From Verrucomicrobiales bacterium (lineage in GTDB: Bacteria; Verrucomicrobiota; Verrucomicrobiia; Limisphaerales; UBA9464), in NCBI GenBank assembly GCA_027489875.1, contig JAIXZE010000368.1, positions 1-53,570 of the forward strand: a DNA stretch of 53,570 bases, written 5' to 3'. The position numbers and the translations under genes are program-made. Position 1 is the first letter of the stretch, and each line of letters opens with the position of its first letter. The notes under the pieces are model-generated. The model made no database searches, was not told the DNA's origin, and saw only the letters and a list, made by a program, of their open reading frames with translations. Below, piece after piece: positions 42,335 to 49,786 of this stretch.

Positions 42335-42421
42335 GACCCGGGCACTGTGCCCACCGCTTGGGTGAAAGGGCAAGGCGGTGGACCTGGCTGGGCTGGCATC
42401 GGGCCTTTCCAAGGGTCTCCG

Positions 42422-42461
42422 TTTGCAACCGGACGTCGCATATGCGACGTCCGGTTGCAAA
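42422..42461. repeat. Perfect 40-bp palindrome
   Basis: Both 20-base arms are exact reverse complements with no loop, centred on CATATG (left arm starts TTTGCAACCGGACGTCGC). It lies in the gap between two divergent genes, about 90 bases upstream of the hydrolase start. No U tract follows, so it is not a terminator; it may be a binding site or a repeat. Confidence 0.85.
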
Positions 42462-42561
42462 TCGGGGGGGTGTCTCGTGCCTCGCGGGCGGCCGTGCCCG
42501 TCTCCAAAATCCGGAAACTGATCACTGAAAACGTCTGGGACCGGTGCTACGCTGCACCTGC

Positions 42562-43074
42562 GTGAGCGAAAGTGATCAGGAAGAACTGCCGTCGTCGGTG
42601 AAGCACGTGTTCGTGTTGTTCGTGGCGACGTTATTTGGGTACGTGACCATCTATGGCGGATGCCAGATGCTGCGACGCAAGGGGGGGCCATGGAATCTGA
42701 CCTATGCCTTGGGCAGCAACGGAGTGCCGGAGCTTCGGATCGAGCATCCGAAGGTCCTCGGCCCGCTTCCGGTTGTCGTTTCGTTTCCGGGTGAGAAGCC
42801 CGCGCGCACGGACCTACCGATCACCGCGGTCTTCAGTGTACCGATCACCAACGCGATGCCGTTCGGGCCGGTGATCTTTGTCGACAACACCCTGCTGCCG
42901 GGCACGGTGTGCGTGAACTGCTTTGGCCACGTCGTGGAGTTGGTTCCGAGGACCCTCTTCGTTGATATGCAGGACGTGGGTTGGGTTCCGGGCACGAACA
43001 TCGTCCTGAGCACAACCAACAAGCCGGATCCCTCGCGGATCCAGGTGAAAGGACAGCAGTGGAAGGCCAAATGA
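42562..43074 (+). CDS. Hypothetical membrane-anchored protein
   Basis: 170 residues from the GTG at 42562 (six more residues are possible from 42544). One transmembrane segment (VFVLFVATLFGYVTIYGG) and an extracytoplasmic beta-rich domain (RIEHPKVLGPLPVVVSFPGE, then FVDNTLLPGTVCVNCFGHVV). No family is recognised. Its stop overlaps the start of the U32 gene (ATGA), so the two are translationally coupled. Confidence 0.7.
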   Translation: MSESDQEELPSSVKHVFVLFVATLFGYVTIYGGCQMLRRKGGPWNLTYALGSNGVPELRIEHPKVLGPLPVVVSFPGEKPARTDLPITAVFSVPITNAMPFGPVIFVDNTLLPGTVCVNCFGHVVELVPRTLFVDMQDVGWVPGTNIVLSTTNKPDPSRIQVKGQQWKAK

Positions 43075-45671
43075 GTCCGGCGGGCCGCGCCGCCTTGCCT
43101 GAGTTGCTGGCCCCGGCAGGCGACTGGGAGTGCGCGCGTGCGGCCGTGGAAAACGGTGCGGATGCCATTTACTTCGGTCTGGATCGGTTCAACGCCCGGA
43201 TGCGGGCGCACAACTTCACGGAGGCGGACCTACCCGCCCTGATGGAGTTCCTCCACCGCCGCGGAGTGCGTGGGTACGTGACGTTCAACACGTTGGTCTT
43301 CACCGACGAATTGCCGGCTGCTGCGGAATACCTCCGATCCATCATCGCTGCCGGGGTGGACGCGGCCATTGTGCAGGATGTGGGTATCTGTCGATTGATC
43401 CGGCGGCTTTCACCGGACTTTCCAATCCACGGTTCGACGCAGATGACGATCACGAGTCCGGCAGGCGTGGACTTCGCCCGTGATCTCGGATGCGAGTTGG
43501 TGGTGTTGGCTCGCGAGAACTCCCTGAAGGAGATCGCAGCCATCCAGGCCGCGCAGGCCGCTCGTGCGAATCTGGAACCGGAGCGTTCACCCCTGCCATT
43601 GGAGGTCTTCGTCCATGGTGCCCTGTGCGTGGCGTATTCCGGGCAATGCCTGACGAGCGAATCGTTGGGAGGGCGCAGCGCCAACCGTGGTGAATGTGCC
43701 CAGGCCTGCCGGATGCCGTATGACCTGATTTCGGATGGAAAGAAGGTGGAACTCGGCGACCGCAGATACCTGTTATCACCGCAGGATCTGGCGGGGTTGG
43801 ATGTGCTTCCGGACCTCGTTCGGGTCGGGGTTTCGTCGTTGAAGATCGAGGGGCGCCTGAAGACGCCCGAGTACGTCGCCGCGGTGACCCGAGTCTACCG
43901 GAAGGCTCTGGACCAGATCGCCATCGCAGGTGGGAACGAGGCTGGGTCTGCCGTTGATCCGGCGGGTTTCGATGCGCGGCGGGCGCGCTACGAACTGGAG
44001 ATGGGGTTCTCACGTGGCCTCTACACGGGATGGTTCCGTGGGGTGAACAACCAAGAGCTCGCGCATGCACGCTTTGGCAAGAAGCGCGGGGTTTATCTGG
44101 GGGAAATCGTTCGCCTCGAGCGCACGGGACTCCTGCTTCAACCGGCCGGACCCATCCAACCGGGCGATGGGGTGGTCTTCGACGGCGGACGCCCGGATCT
44201 GGATGAAGAAGGCGGTCGTGTCTTCGCGGTGCATCCGCGACCGGATGGTCGGGTGGTCCTCGAGTTTGGGCACGGAGACATCGATTGGAGCCGGGTCCAG
44301 GCCGGGCATTTCCTTTGGAAGACCAACGACCCGGCGCTCGACCGCGACCTTCGTCGGACCTTTGAAGGCGAGCAGATCCGACACACCCGGCCGATTGTCG
44401 TCGAGGTTCACGGACACGCGGGTGTCCCGATGACGTTGATCCTGCGTAGCCAGGATGGGCATGTCGTCCAGGTTGCTTCGGCGCTGCCATTGGCGGTCGC
44501 CGAGAAGGTGCCGATGTCGACCGAACGGCTCCGGGATCAGCTGGGGCGTCTCGGCGGAACACCGTTTCATCTCGGGGAGCTTCGGAATCACCTCGAGGGG
44601 GCCGTGATCCTCCCGATGAGCGAATTGAACCGCCTGCGCCGTGAGGCGGTGGCAGCCCTCGAAACCGCGCTGGCCCGTGGGCGTCGATGGACGCTCAACC
44701 CGGTGTCAGATCCCCTCGTCTGCGAAGTGCCCGCGCAGGGTGCATCGATCGACGATCCGGCCGGCATTGGAGCAGGGGTTGGCGCTACGGACGGGTTGAT
44801 CGCGCTCGTCCGGAACATGGCGCAGTTGGAGGCGGCGCTTCGATGCGGGGTTCAGACGCTGTATTGCGACTTTGAGGACCCGAAGAAGTTCCGGGAAGCG
44901 GTCCAGCGGGTTCGGCAATCCTGCGGATGCCGGGTCCCGGGTGTCTCGGTGTGGGTGGCTCCGCCGCGGGTGTACAAGCCTGGGGAGGAATGGATCCTGA
45001 GGATCGTGGAATCCGCCGATCCGGACGGCTATCTCGTGCGGAACGCGGAGCATCTGCGGGCCTTCGCTGGGAAACCAATGCGCGGGGACTTTTCCCTGAA
45101 CGTGGCGAACCCGCTCACGGCATCGCATTACATCTGCAATGCAGGACTGCAACGCATCACCCCCTCCTACGACCTCAATGTCGAGCAGTTGGAAGGGTTG
45201 TTGCGGGGCGCTCCGGCTTCGTGGTTTGAAGTGACCATCCACCAGCACATGCCGATGTTTCACATGGAGCATTGCGTGTTCTGCGCCTTCCTCTCGAAGG
45301 GAACCGACTACACCAACTGCGGTCGGCCGTGCGACAAGCATGAGGTCCGGTTGAAGGACCGGGTGGGAATGGAGCATCCGTTGAAGGCGGACGCCGGTTG
45401 CCGGAACACCGTGTTCAATGCGCGGGCGCAGACTGGGGCGGAGGCAGTGGCGCGATTCCAGGCGCTGGGAGTCAGGCACTTCCGTGTGGAATTCGTGGAT
45501 GAGACACCGGCGGAGGTGGAGCGGACGCTGGGCCGTTACCGGGCGCTCCTGCGCGGTGAGATCACCGGGGAGACCCTGTGGCGGGAGTTGAAATTGCAGA
45601 ACCAGATCGGCGTCACGCGGGGGCAGATGGATCAGGTCGAAGTTCGACGCGTGTTCCCGAAGGCCCGGTGA
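43071..45671 (+). CDS. U32 family protein with two cysteine-cluster modules (RlhA-like)
   Basis: 866 residues, longer than the usual 400-650. The N-terminal module starts LPELLAPAGDWECARAAVEN and has C186, C193, C208 and C212 (GRSANRGECAQAC), the U32 motif that binds a 4Fe-4S cluster. The C-terminal module has C735, C738, C750 and C754 (HCVFCAFLS, NCGRPC), a second probable cluster. The family includes RlhA (23S rRNA hydroxycytidine) and UbiU/UbiV (oxygen-independent ubiquinone hydroxylation), so RNA or quinone hydroxylation rather than proteolysis is likely. Which one is not decided. Start ATG at 43071 overlaps the previous stop. Confidence 0.87.
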   Translation: MSPAGRAALPELLAPAGDWECARAAVENGADAIYFGLDRFNARMRAHNFTEADLPALMEFLHRRGVRGYVTFNTLVFTDELPAAAEYLRSIIAAGVDAAIVQDVGICRLIRRLSPDFPIHGSTQMTITSPAGVDFARDLGCELVVLARENSLKEIAAIQAAQAARANLEPERSPLPLEVFVHGALCVAYSGQCLTSESLGGRSANRGECAQACRMPYDLISDGKKVELGDRRYLLSPQDLAGLDVLPDLVRVGVSSLKIEGRLKTPEYVAAVTRVYRKALDQIAIAGGNEAGSAVDPAGFDARRARYELEMGFSRGLYTGWFRGVNNQELAHARFGKKRGVYLGEIVRLERTGLLLQPAGPIQPGDGVVFDGGRPDLDEEGGRVFAVHPRPDGRVVLEFGHGDIDWSRVQAGHFLWKTNDPALDRDLRRTFEGEQIRHTRPIVVEVHGHAGVPMTLILRSQDGHVVQVASALPLAVAEKVPMSTERLRDQLGRLGGTPFHLGELRNHLEGAVILPMSELNRLRREAVAALETALARGRRWTLNPVSDPLVCEVPAQGASIDDPAGIGAGVGATDGLIALVRNMAQLEAALRCGVQTLYCDFEDPKKFREAVQRVRQSCGCRVPGVSVWVAPPRVYKPGEEWILRIVESADPDGYLVRNAEHLRAFAGKPMRGDFSLNVANPLTASHYICNAGLQRITPSYDLNVEQLEGLLRGAPASWFEVTIHQHMPMFHMEHCVFCAFLSKGTDYTNCGRPCDKHEVRLKDRVGMEHPLKADAGCRNTVFNARAQTGAEAVARFQALGVRHFRVEFVDETPAEVERTLGRYRALLRGEITGETLWRELKLQNQIGVTRGQMDQVEVRRVFPKAR

Positions 45672-45697
45672 CGGCTGGGCGAGGTGTGATCAATAAT
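45669..45697 (+). promoter_or_regulatory. Candidate promoter of the structured RNA
   Basis: TGACGG at 45669-45674 (overlapping the U32 stop codon), 17-base spacer, AATAAT at 45692-45697. The start would be about 45704. A GATAAT-like site is also seen at 45711-45716. Confidence 0.35.
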
Positions 45698-45703
45698 GGC
45701 CAC

Positions 45704-45991
45704 CGTGCCGGATAATGCCCGGGTGCGGTGGTCGGACTGGCCCACAAATGCCGGGGCTCAGTGGAGGGCGGCGGGGGAAACAAGGTTGGCATCCCTGATG
45801 CTTTCCACTGATCCGTGGAATCCCCCGAGACAGATTGGCAACAAGCTGACTTGGGTCCCTCCGCGCCGCCGCTCTGGCATGGCGCACAGGTCCTACCTGA
45901 ATCCTCGACCGCGGCTGGCGAACAGGCCTGACGCGTTGCTTCCTGAAAACTGGCCTGGCGGACTTCCACAGTCCGCCAGGTTTCTTCTTTT
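45704..45991 (+). ncRNA. Candidate structured non-coding RNA
   Basis: The 371-base gap from 45672 to 46042 has no plausible gene, but pairs extensively. From outside in: GTGCG (45723) with CGCAC (45883); ATGCCGG (45748) with CTGGCAT (45874); GTGGAGGG (45761) with CCCTCCGC (45857); GGGGG (45773) with CCCCC (45822). The last encloses two hairpins, GCATC-CCT-GATGC (45789-45801) and TTCCAC-TGATCC-GTGGAA (45803-45820), giving a multi-way junction. A small hairpin CAGGT-CCT-ACCTG follows at 45887-45899, then an intrinsic terminator. This is what a standing non-coding RNA looks like. tmRNA, RNase P, SRP and 6S signatures were not found. A 3' untranslated region of the U32 gene is the alternative. 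Confidence 0.5.
45954..45991 (+). terminator. Intrinsic terminator ending the structured RNA
   Basis: CCTGGCGGACT at 45954-45964, loop TCCAC, AGTCCGCCAGG at 45970-45980, then TTTCTTCTTTT. It is 282 bases after the U32 stop. Confidence 0.82.
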
Positions 45992-46042
45992 CAGGGAGGT
46001 GTGCCCGACCGGTTCTCGATCAAGTCAGGCGATGAACCGGCT

Positions 46043-47224
46043 TCAGGCTTTGGCCTTGGCCTTGGCAGCCTTGGTGGCCTTCGGTTGCTTCACCTTGACC
46101 CACTTGCGGGAGCTGGCAGAGGAGAGCACGGCATCGACGACGTAATCCGTGGCGAGTCCGTCGGCGAAGTCGGGCTTTGCGGATGTCCCCGTTTCGAGAC
46201 CCTTGAGGAAGTCTGCGACCTGATGCACGAAGGAGTGTTCATAGCCGATCTGGAGACCCGGGACCCACCAGTTCTTGATATACGGATGGTCCCCGTCCGA
46301 GACGTGGATCGAGCGCCAACCGCGGAGGTTGCTCTGGTCCTTGTGGTCGAACCACTGGAGGCGGTGGAGGTCATGCAGGTCCCATTTGAGGGAGCCGTGC
46401 TCGCCGTTGACCTCGAAGGTGTAGAGCGCCTTGTGGCCGCGGGCGTAGCGCGTGGATTCGAAGAGCCCGAGGGAGCCGTTGGTGAAATGGCAGAGGAAGG
46501 CGCAGGCGTCGTCGATCTTCACCTTCTCGACCTTGCCGCTCAGGGTGTGCTTTCGCTCCTTGATGAACGTCTCGGTCATGGCGTTGACGTCGGCGATGCC
46601 GCCGTTGAGCCAGAGGGCGGTGTCGATGCAATGGGCGAGCAGGTCACCGGTGACGCCGGAGCCGGCGGCCTTGGCGTCGAGGCGCCAGAGGCCTGCGCCG
46701 CCCTGGGGCAGTTCGGGCGAGATGGTCCAGTCCTGGAGGAAGTTGGCGCGGTAGTGGAACACGCGGCCCAGGCGTCCCTCGTCGATGAGCTGCTTGGCGA
46801 GCATGACGGCCGGACAACGGCGGTAGTTGTACCAGACCATGTTCGGGACGCCGGCCTTGGCGATGGCGGCCACCATCTTCTCGGCTTCCTTGGGATTCAT
46901 GGCGAGCGGCTTCTCGCACAGGATCATCTTGCCGGCCTTGGCGGCGGCGATCGCCATCTCAGCGTGGAGGTTGTTCGGAACGGCGATGTCGATCAGGTCG
47001 ATGTCATCGCGTTCGATGAGTTTCTTCCAATCGGTTTCGGTGGATTGGTAACCCCAGCGCGCCGCGAAGGCCTTGACCTTCTCCTCGTCGCGGGCGCAGA
47101 CGGCCTGACGGACGAGTTCGTATTCGGAGTCGAAGAAGTTGCCGACCTTGGCGTAGGCGTTGGAGTGGGCGCGGCCCATGAAGCCGTAGCCGATGAGCCC
47201 GATGCGGATCTGTTTCTTGGCCAT
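46043..47224 (-). CDS. Gfo/Idh/MocA family oxidoreductase
   Basis: 393 residues. The NAD(P)-binding Rossmann motif is [17 protein letters not shown]; the catalytic-type motif is [15 protein letters not shown]. The C-terminal alpha/beta domain has [17 protein letters not shown]. The substrate is probably a sugar or inositol derivative, unspecified. A 17-residue Lys/Ala tail ([15 protein letters not shown]) ends the protein and resembles the tail of the DUF1801 protein. The longest frame adds 57 residues before the ATG at 47224 that are not conserved-looking. Confidence 0.9.
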   Translation of the reverse strand: MAKKQIRIGLIGYGFMGRAHSNAYAKVGNFFDSEYELVRQAVCARDEEKVKAFAARWGYQSTETDWKKLIERDDIDLIDIAVPNNLHAEMAIAAAKAGKMILCEKPLAMNPKEAEKMVAAIAKAGVPNMVWYNYRRCPAVMLAKQLIDEGRLGRVFHYRANFLQDWTISPELPQGGAGLWRLDAKAAGSGVTGDLLAHCIDTALWLNGGIADVNAMTETFIKERKHTLSGKVEKVKIDDACAFLCHFTNGSLGLFESTRYARGHKALYTFEVNGEHGSLKWDLHDLHRLQWFDHKDQSNLRGWRSIHVSDGDHPYIKNWWVPGLQIGYEHSFVHQVADFLKGLETGTSAKPDFADGLATDYVVDAVLSSASSRKWVKVKQPKATKAAKAKAKA

Positions 47225-47343
47225 AACTGGTGTTGCTCGTTGAATGACACGGCCGGCGCAGGACGGGTCAGCCGCCTTGCCGCCGGGGAACGGACGAAAG
47301 GCTATGGACGCCGCGCGCGGCGGGGAAGGGGGAATTGCGCTGT

Positions 47344-47670
47344 TCAGGGCTTCGCTGCATCGGGATGCGGGCGGCGGCGGAACAGGACGGCGCAATGTCC
47401 GATGGTCCAGACCAGGTGGCTGCGGGTGGATGCGGCCAGTTGGGGGGAGAGCTCGTGCTTCTGCTCCTTGAGGCCGGTGAACTTGACCTTCACCAGTTCG
47501 TGGAGCTCGAGGGCCTGGTCGAGACTCTTGATGAGTTCCGGGGTCAGGCCGGCATGGCCCACCTTGATGACGGGGTCCAATGTCTGGGCGCGGCTCTTGA
47601 GCTGGCGCACCATCGCGTTGGGTAACTTTTCCAGGGCATCGCCTGGCGTGGACGGATTCTCGTTCGACAT
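47344..47670 (-). CDS. yhbY: YhbY-type CRM-domain RNA-binding protein
   Basis: 108 residues. [20 protein letters not shown] and the [11 protein letters not shown] segment match the CRM domain of YhbY, which binds pre-50S ribosomal particles. The canonical GxxG loop is seen as GHAG. The long frame that includes this gene runs from 49080 through unrelated sequence; the ATG at 47670 is used. It lies five bases from rfaE2. Confidence 0.88.
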   Translation of the reverse strand: MSNENPSTPGDALEKLPNAMVRQLKSRAQTLDPVIKVGHAGLTPELIKSLDQALELHELVKVKFTGLKEQKHELSPQLAASTRSHLVWTIGHCAVLFRRRPHPDAAKP

Positions 47671-47675
47671 GAAAT

Positions 47676-48161
47676 TCAGAGTTTCTGGATCTTGGAAAGG
47701 AGCCCGGTCGTGCTGCGTCCGGGAAGGAAGGGAATGAACACGATCCGGCCGCCGTGGGACTCGACCGCGCGGCGTTCGTCCTGGTTGATCGTGTCGATCG
47801 TGTAGTCGCCGCCCTTCACGTAGACGTCCGGCTGGGCGACCTCCAGGAAGCGGATGGCACGCACTTCGGGGAAGATGCACACGGCGTCCACGCACCCCAG
47901 CGCGGCGAGCACGCGGGCGCGGTCGGCTTCCGGAACCACCGGACGGGAGGGACCCTTGAGCTGTCGCACGGAGTCGTCGCCATTGAGGCCGAGCAACAGG
48001 AGATCGCCTTCGGCGCGTGCGGATTCGAGATAACTCACGTGCCCGGCATGCAGCAGGTCGAAGCAGCCGTTGGTGACGACGACACGCCGGCCGGAGGCGC
48101 GCTGCTGTGCGCGCCACGAAGGCAGCGTGGCAGCATCCAGAATCTTGTCTGCGGACGACAT
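47676..48161 (-). CDS. rfaE2: D-glycero-beta-D-manno-heptose 1-phosphate adenylyltransferase
   Basis: 161 residues, the stand-alone nucleotidyltransferase half of Hld[21 protein letters not shown] holds the HxGH motif; [12 protein letters not shown] is the RfaE C-domain signature; [11 protein letters not shown] ends the protein. It makes ADP-heptose for lipopolysaccharide core. The kinase half is not in the window. It is probably co-transcribed with yhbY. Confidence 0.93.
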   Translation of the reverse strand: MSSADKILDAATLPSWRAQQRASGRRVVVTNGCFDLLHAGHVSYLESARAEGDLLLLGLNGDDSVRQLKGPSRPVVPEADRARVLAALGCVDAVCIFPEVRAIRFLEVAQPDVYVKGGDYTIDTINQDERRAVESHGGRIVFIPFLPGRSTTGLLSKIQKL

Positions 48162-48285
48162 GGTCCAGACAGCCTAACGCAGGTCCCGCATCCGGCGCGC
48201 CCAATTTTTTCGGGAAGGCCTGGGTTACCCCGAGGCTTCCCATGGGCATCGGATTTGCTAAGTCACGGGCACCAACCGTCTGCAG

Positions 48286-48555
48286 ATGCCGACCGTCCAT
48301 TTCACCGCCAACCTTTCCCGACTGACCTCCGCACCCGTGGCATCCGTGGATGGCGCGACCGTGGGTTTGGTTCTGGAGTGTGTGTTCAGCCGGCATCCGC
48401 AGTTGCGTGGCTATGTGCTGGATGACCAAGGAGCGGTGCGGCGTCACGTGGTCGTGTTTGTGGACGGAGCCGCAGTTCAGGATCGGGTGGGACTTTCCGA
48501 TGCCGTGCGGCCGGATTCGGAAATCTACGTGATGCAGGCGCTCTCGGGAGGATGA
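48286..48555 (+). CDS. MoaD/ThiS-type ubiquitin-like carrier protein
   Basis: 89 residues of the beta-grasp type: the N-terminal strand PTVHFTANLSRL, middle RRHVVVFVDGAAVQD, and the end YVMQALSGG with the terminal Gly-Gly needed for adenylation. A -10-like TAAGTC lies 22 bases upstream. The next gene follows after three bases. No MoeB/ThiF or molybdopterin gene is present, so the target is unknown; see the propeller partner. Confidence 0.85.
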   Translation: MPTVHFTANLSRLTSAPVASVDGATVGLVLECVFSRHPQLRGYVLDDQGAVRRHVVVFVDGAAVQDRVGLSDAVRPDSEIYVMQALSGG

Positions 48556-48558
48556 ACC

Positions 48559-49668
48559 ATGGCGAATGAAGTGCTGATTGGAACCCGGAAGGGTTTGTTC
48601 GTGATCCAACGGAAATTGGGCCTCTGGCGCATCGAGCGGACCTCCTTCTCGGGAGCTCCCGTCTCCATGGTTTTGTCGGATCCGAGGGACGGACGTTGGT
48701 ACGCGGCCGTGGAACACGGCCACTACGGCACGAAGCTCCATGTTTCGGAAGATTGCGGGGCGACGTGGTCGGAAGTGGCCTGCCCGGCTTACCCTCCAAA
48801 GCCTGAAGGCACTCCGGACGTGTTGTGCCCGATGCGGCGGAAGCCGGTACCCTGGTCTTTGGAGAAGATCTGGTCCCTCGAAGCGGGCGGATCCAGCGAG
48901 CCGGGAACACTGTGGTGTGGTACCATTCCGGGAGGTTTGTTCCGGTCGGCTGACAGCGGAAGGACGTGGGAACTCAACCGGCCCTTGTGGGACATGCCGG
49001 AACGCGGAAAGTGGTTCGGCGGTGGGTATGACTGGCCGGGCATCCACTCGATCCTGGTGGATCCGTTGGATTCGCAGCACCTACTCATCTCGGTTTCCTG
49101 CGGGGGCGTTTGGGAAACCCTCGATGGCGGGGGTGCTTGGCGCCTGGTGGGCCAGGGACTGGTTGCCGACTACATGCCTCCCGAGCTGGCTGGGGATCCC
49201 GCGGTGCAGGACCCCCATCGCGTTGTGCATTGCCGGGCCGTTCCCTCGCGGGCATGGCTGCAGCACCACAGTGGGATCTTCCGTTCAGATGATGGTGGGG
49301 TGACGTGGCACCGGATGACGTCGGTGAAACCGGATTTTGGATTCGTGGTGGTGGCCCATCCGACGGATCCGGAAACGGCCTGGTTCGTTCCTGGAATCAA
49401 GGATGACGAGCGGATTCCGAAGGATGGGGCGATGAGTGTCTGGCGGACGCGGGATGGTGGGGCGACCTTCGAAAGCCTCCGGTTTGGCCTGCCTCAGGAA
49501 CACGCCTATCACCTGGTGTACCGGCACGCGATGGATGTGTCCCCGGACGGCAACACGCTGGTGATGGGATCTACAACGGGTTCCTTGTGGGTGAGCGACG
49601 ATGGCGGCGACTCGTGGGAGCGGATCAGTGCGGAACTGCCGCCCGTGTATTGTGTCCGGATGGCGTGA
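48559..49668 (+). CDS. BNR/Asp-box beta-propeller protein
   Basis: 369 residues with five Asp-box repeats: SEDCGATWSEV, SADSGRTWELN, SDDGGVTWHRM, TRDGGATFESL and SDDGGDSWERI. These form a propeller as in sialidases or YCF48-like factors, but the sialidase arginine triad is not evident and there is no signal peptide, so the protein is probably cytoplasmic. It begins EVLIGTRKGLFVIQR and is separated by three bases from the carrier gene, suggesting joint function. I know of similar pairs in other bacteria but not their activity. Confidence 0.87.
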   Translation: MANEVLIGTRKGLFVIQRKLGLWRIERTSFSGAPVSMVLSDPRDGRWYAAVEHGHYGTKLHVSEDCGATWSEVACPAYPPKPEGTPDVLCPMRRKPVPWSLEKIWSLEAGGSSEPGTLWCGTIPGGLFRSADSGRTWELNRPLWDMPERGKWFGGGYDWPGIHSILVDPLDSQHLLISVSCGGVWETLDGGGAWRLVGQGLVADYMPPELAGDPAVQDPHRVVHCRAVPSRAWLQHHSGIFRSDDGGVTWHRMTSVKPDFGFVVVAHPTDPETAWFVPGIKDDERIPKDGAMSVWRTRDGGATFESLRFGLPQEHAYHLVYRHAMDVSPDGNTLVMGSTTGSLWVSDDGGDSWERISAELPPVYCVRMA

Positions 49669-49786
49669 GCCTCGTGTGAAGGACGGGTGACAATTGACTT
49701 GGGGTTGGAGTGAACCCAAGCCGGACCTTGACCTTTTCGTGCGGGACGTGATGCTGCGCGGCTCCCCACCGGGGGGAATCGCGCAT

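Noticed and set aside
42422-42461. 40-bp palindrome as an intrinsic terminator
   Set aside because: It has no loop and no T tract on either strand.
45704-45991. RNase P RNA, tmRNA, SRP RNA or 6S RNA
   Set aside because: The conserved P4 (GAGGAAAGTCC), the tmRNA ends, and the SRP GGAAGG core are absent, and the fold does not resemble 6S.
45696-46145. 149-codon plus-strand ORF in the gap after the U32 gene
   Set aside because: Runs through the terminator at 45954-45991, has no ribosome binding site and no family resemblance; the region is better explained as RNA.
46001-47737. 578-codon plus-strand ORF
   Set aside because: Antisense to the Gfo/Idh and YhbY genes; Glu/Gly/Val-rich shadow.
48559-49668. 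Sialidase
   Set aside because: Five Asp-boxes are present, but there is no evident arginine triad or signal peptide.
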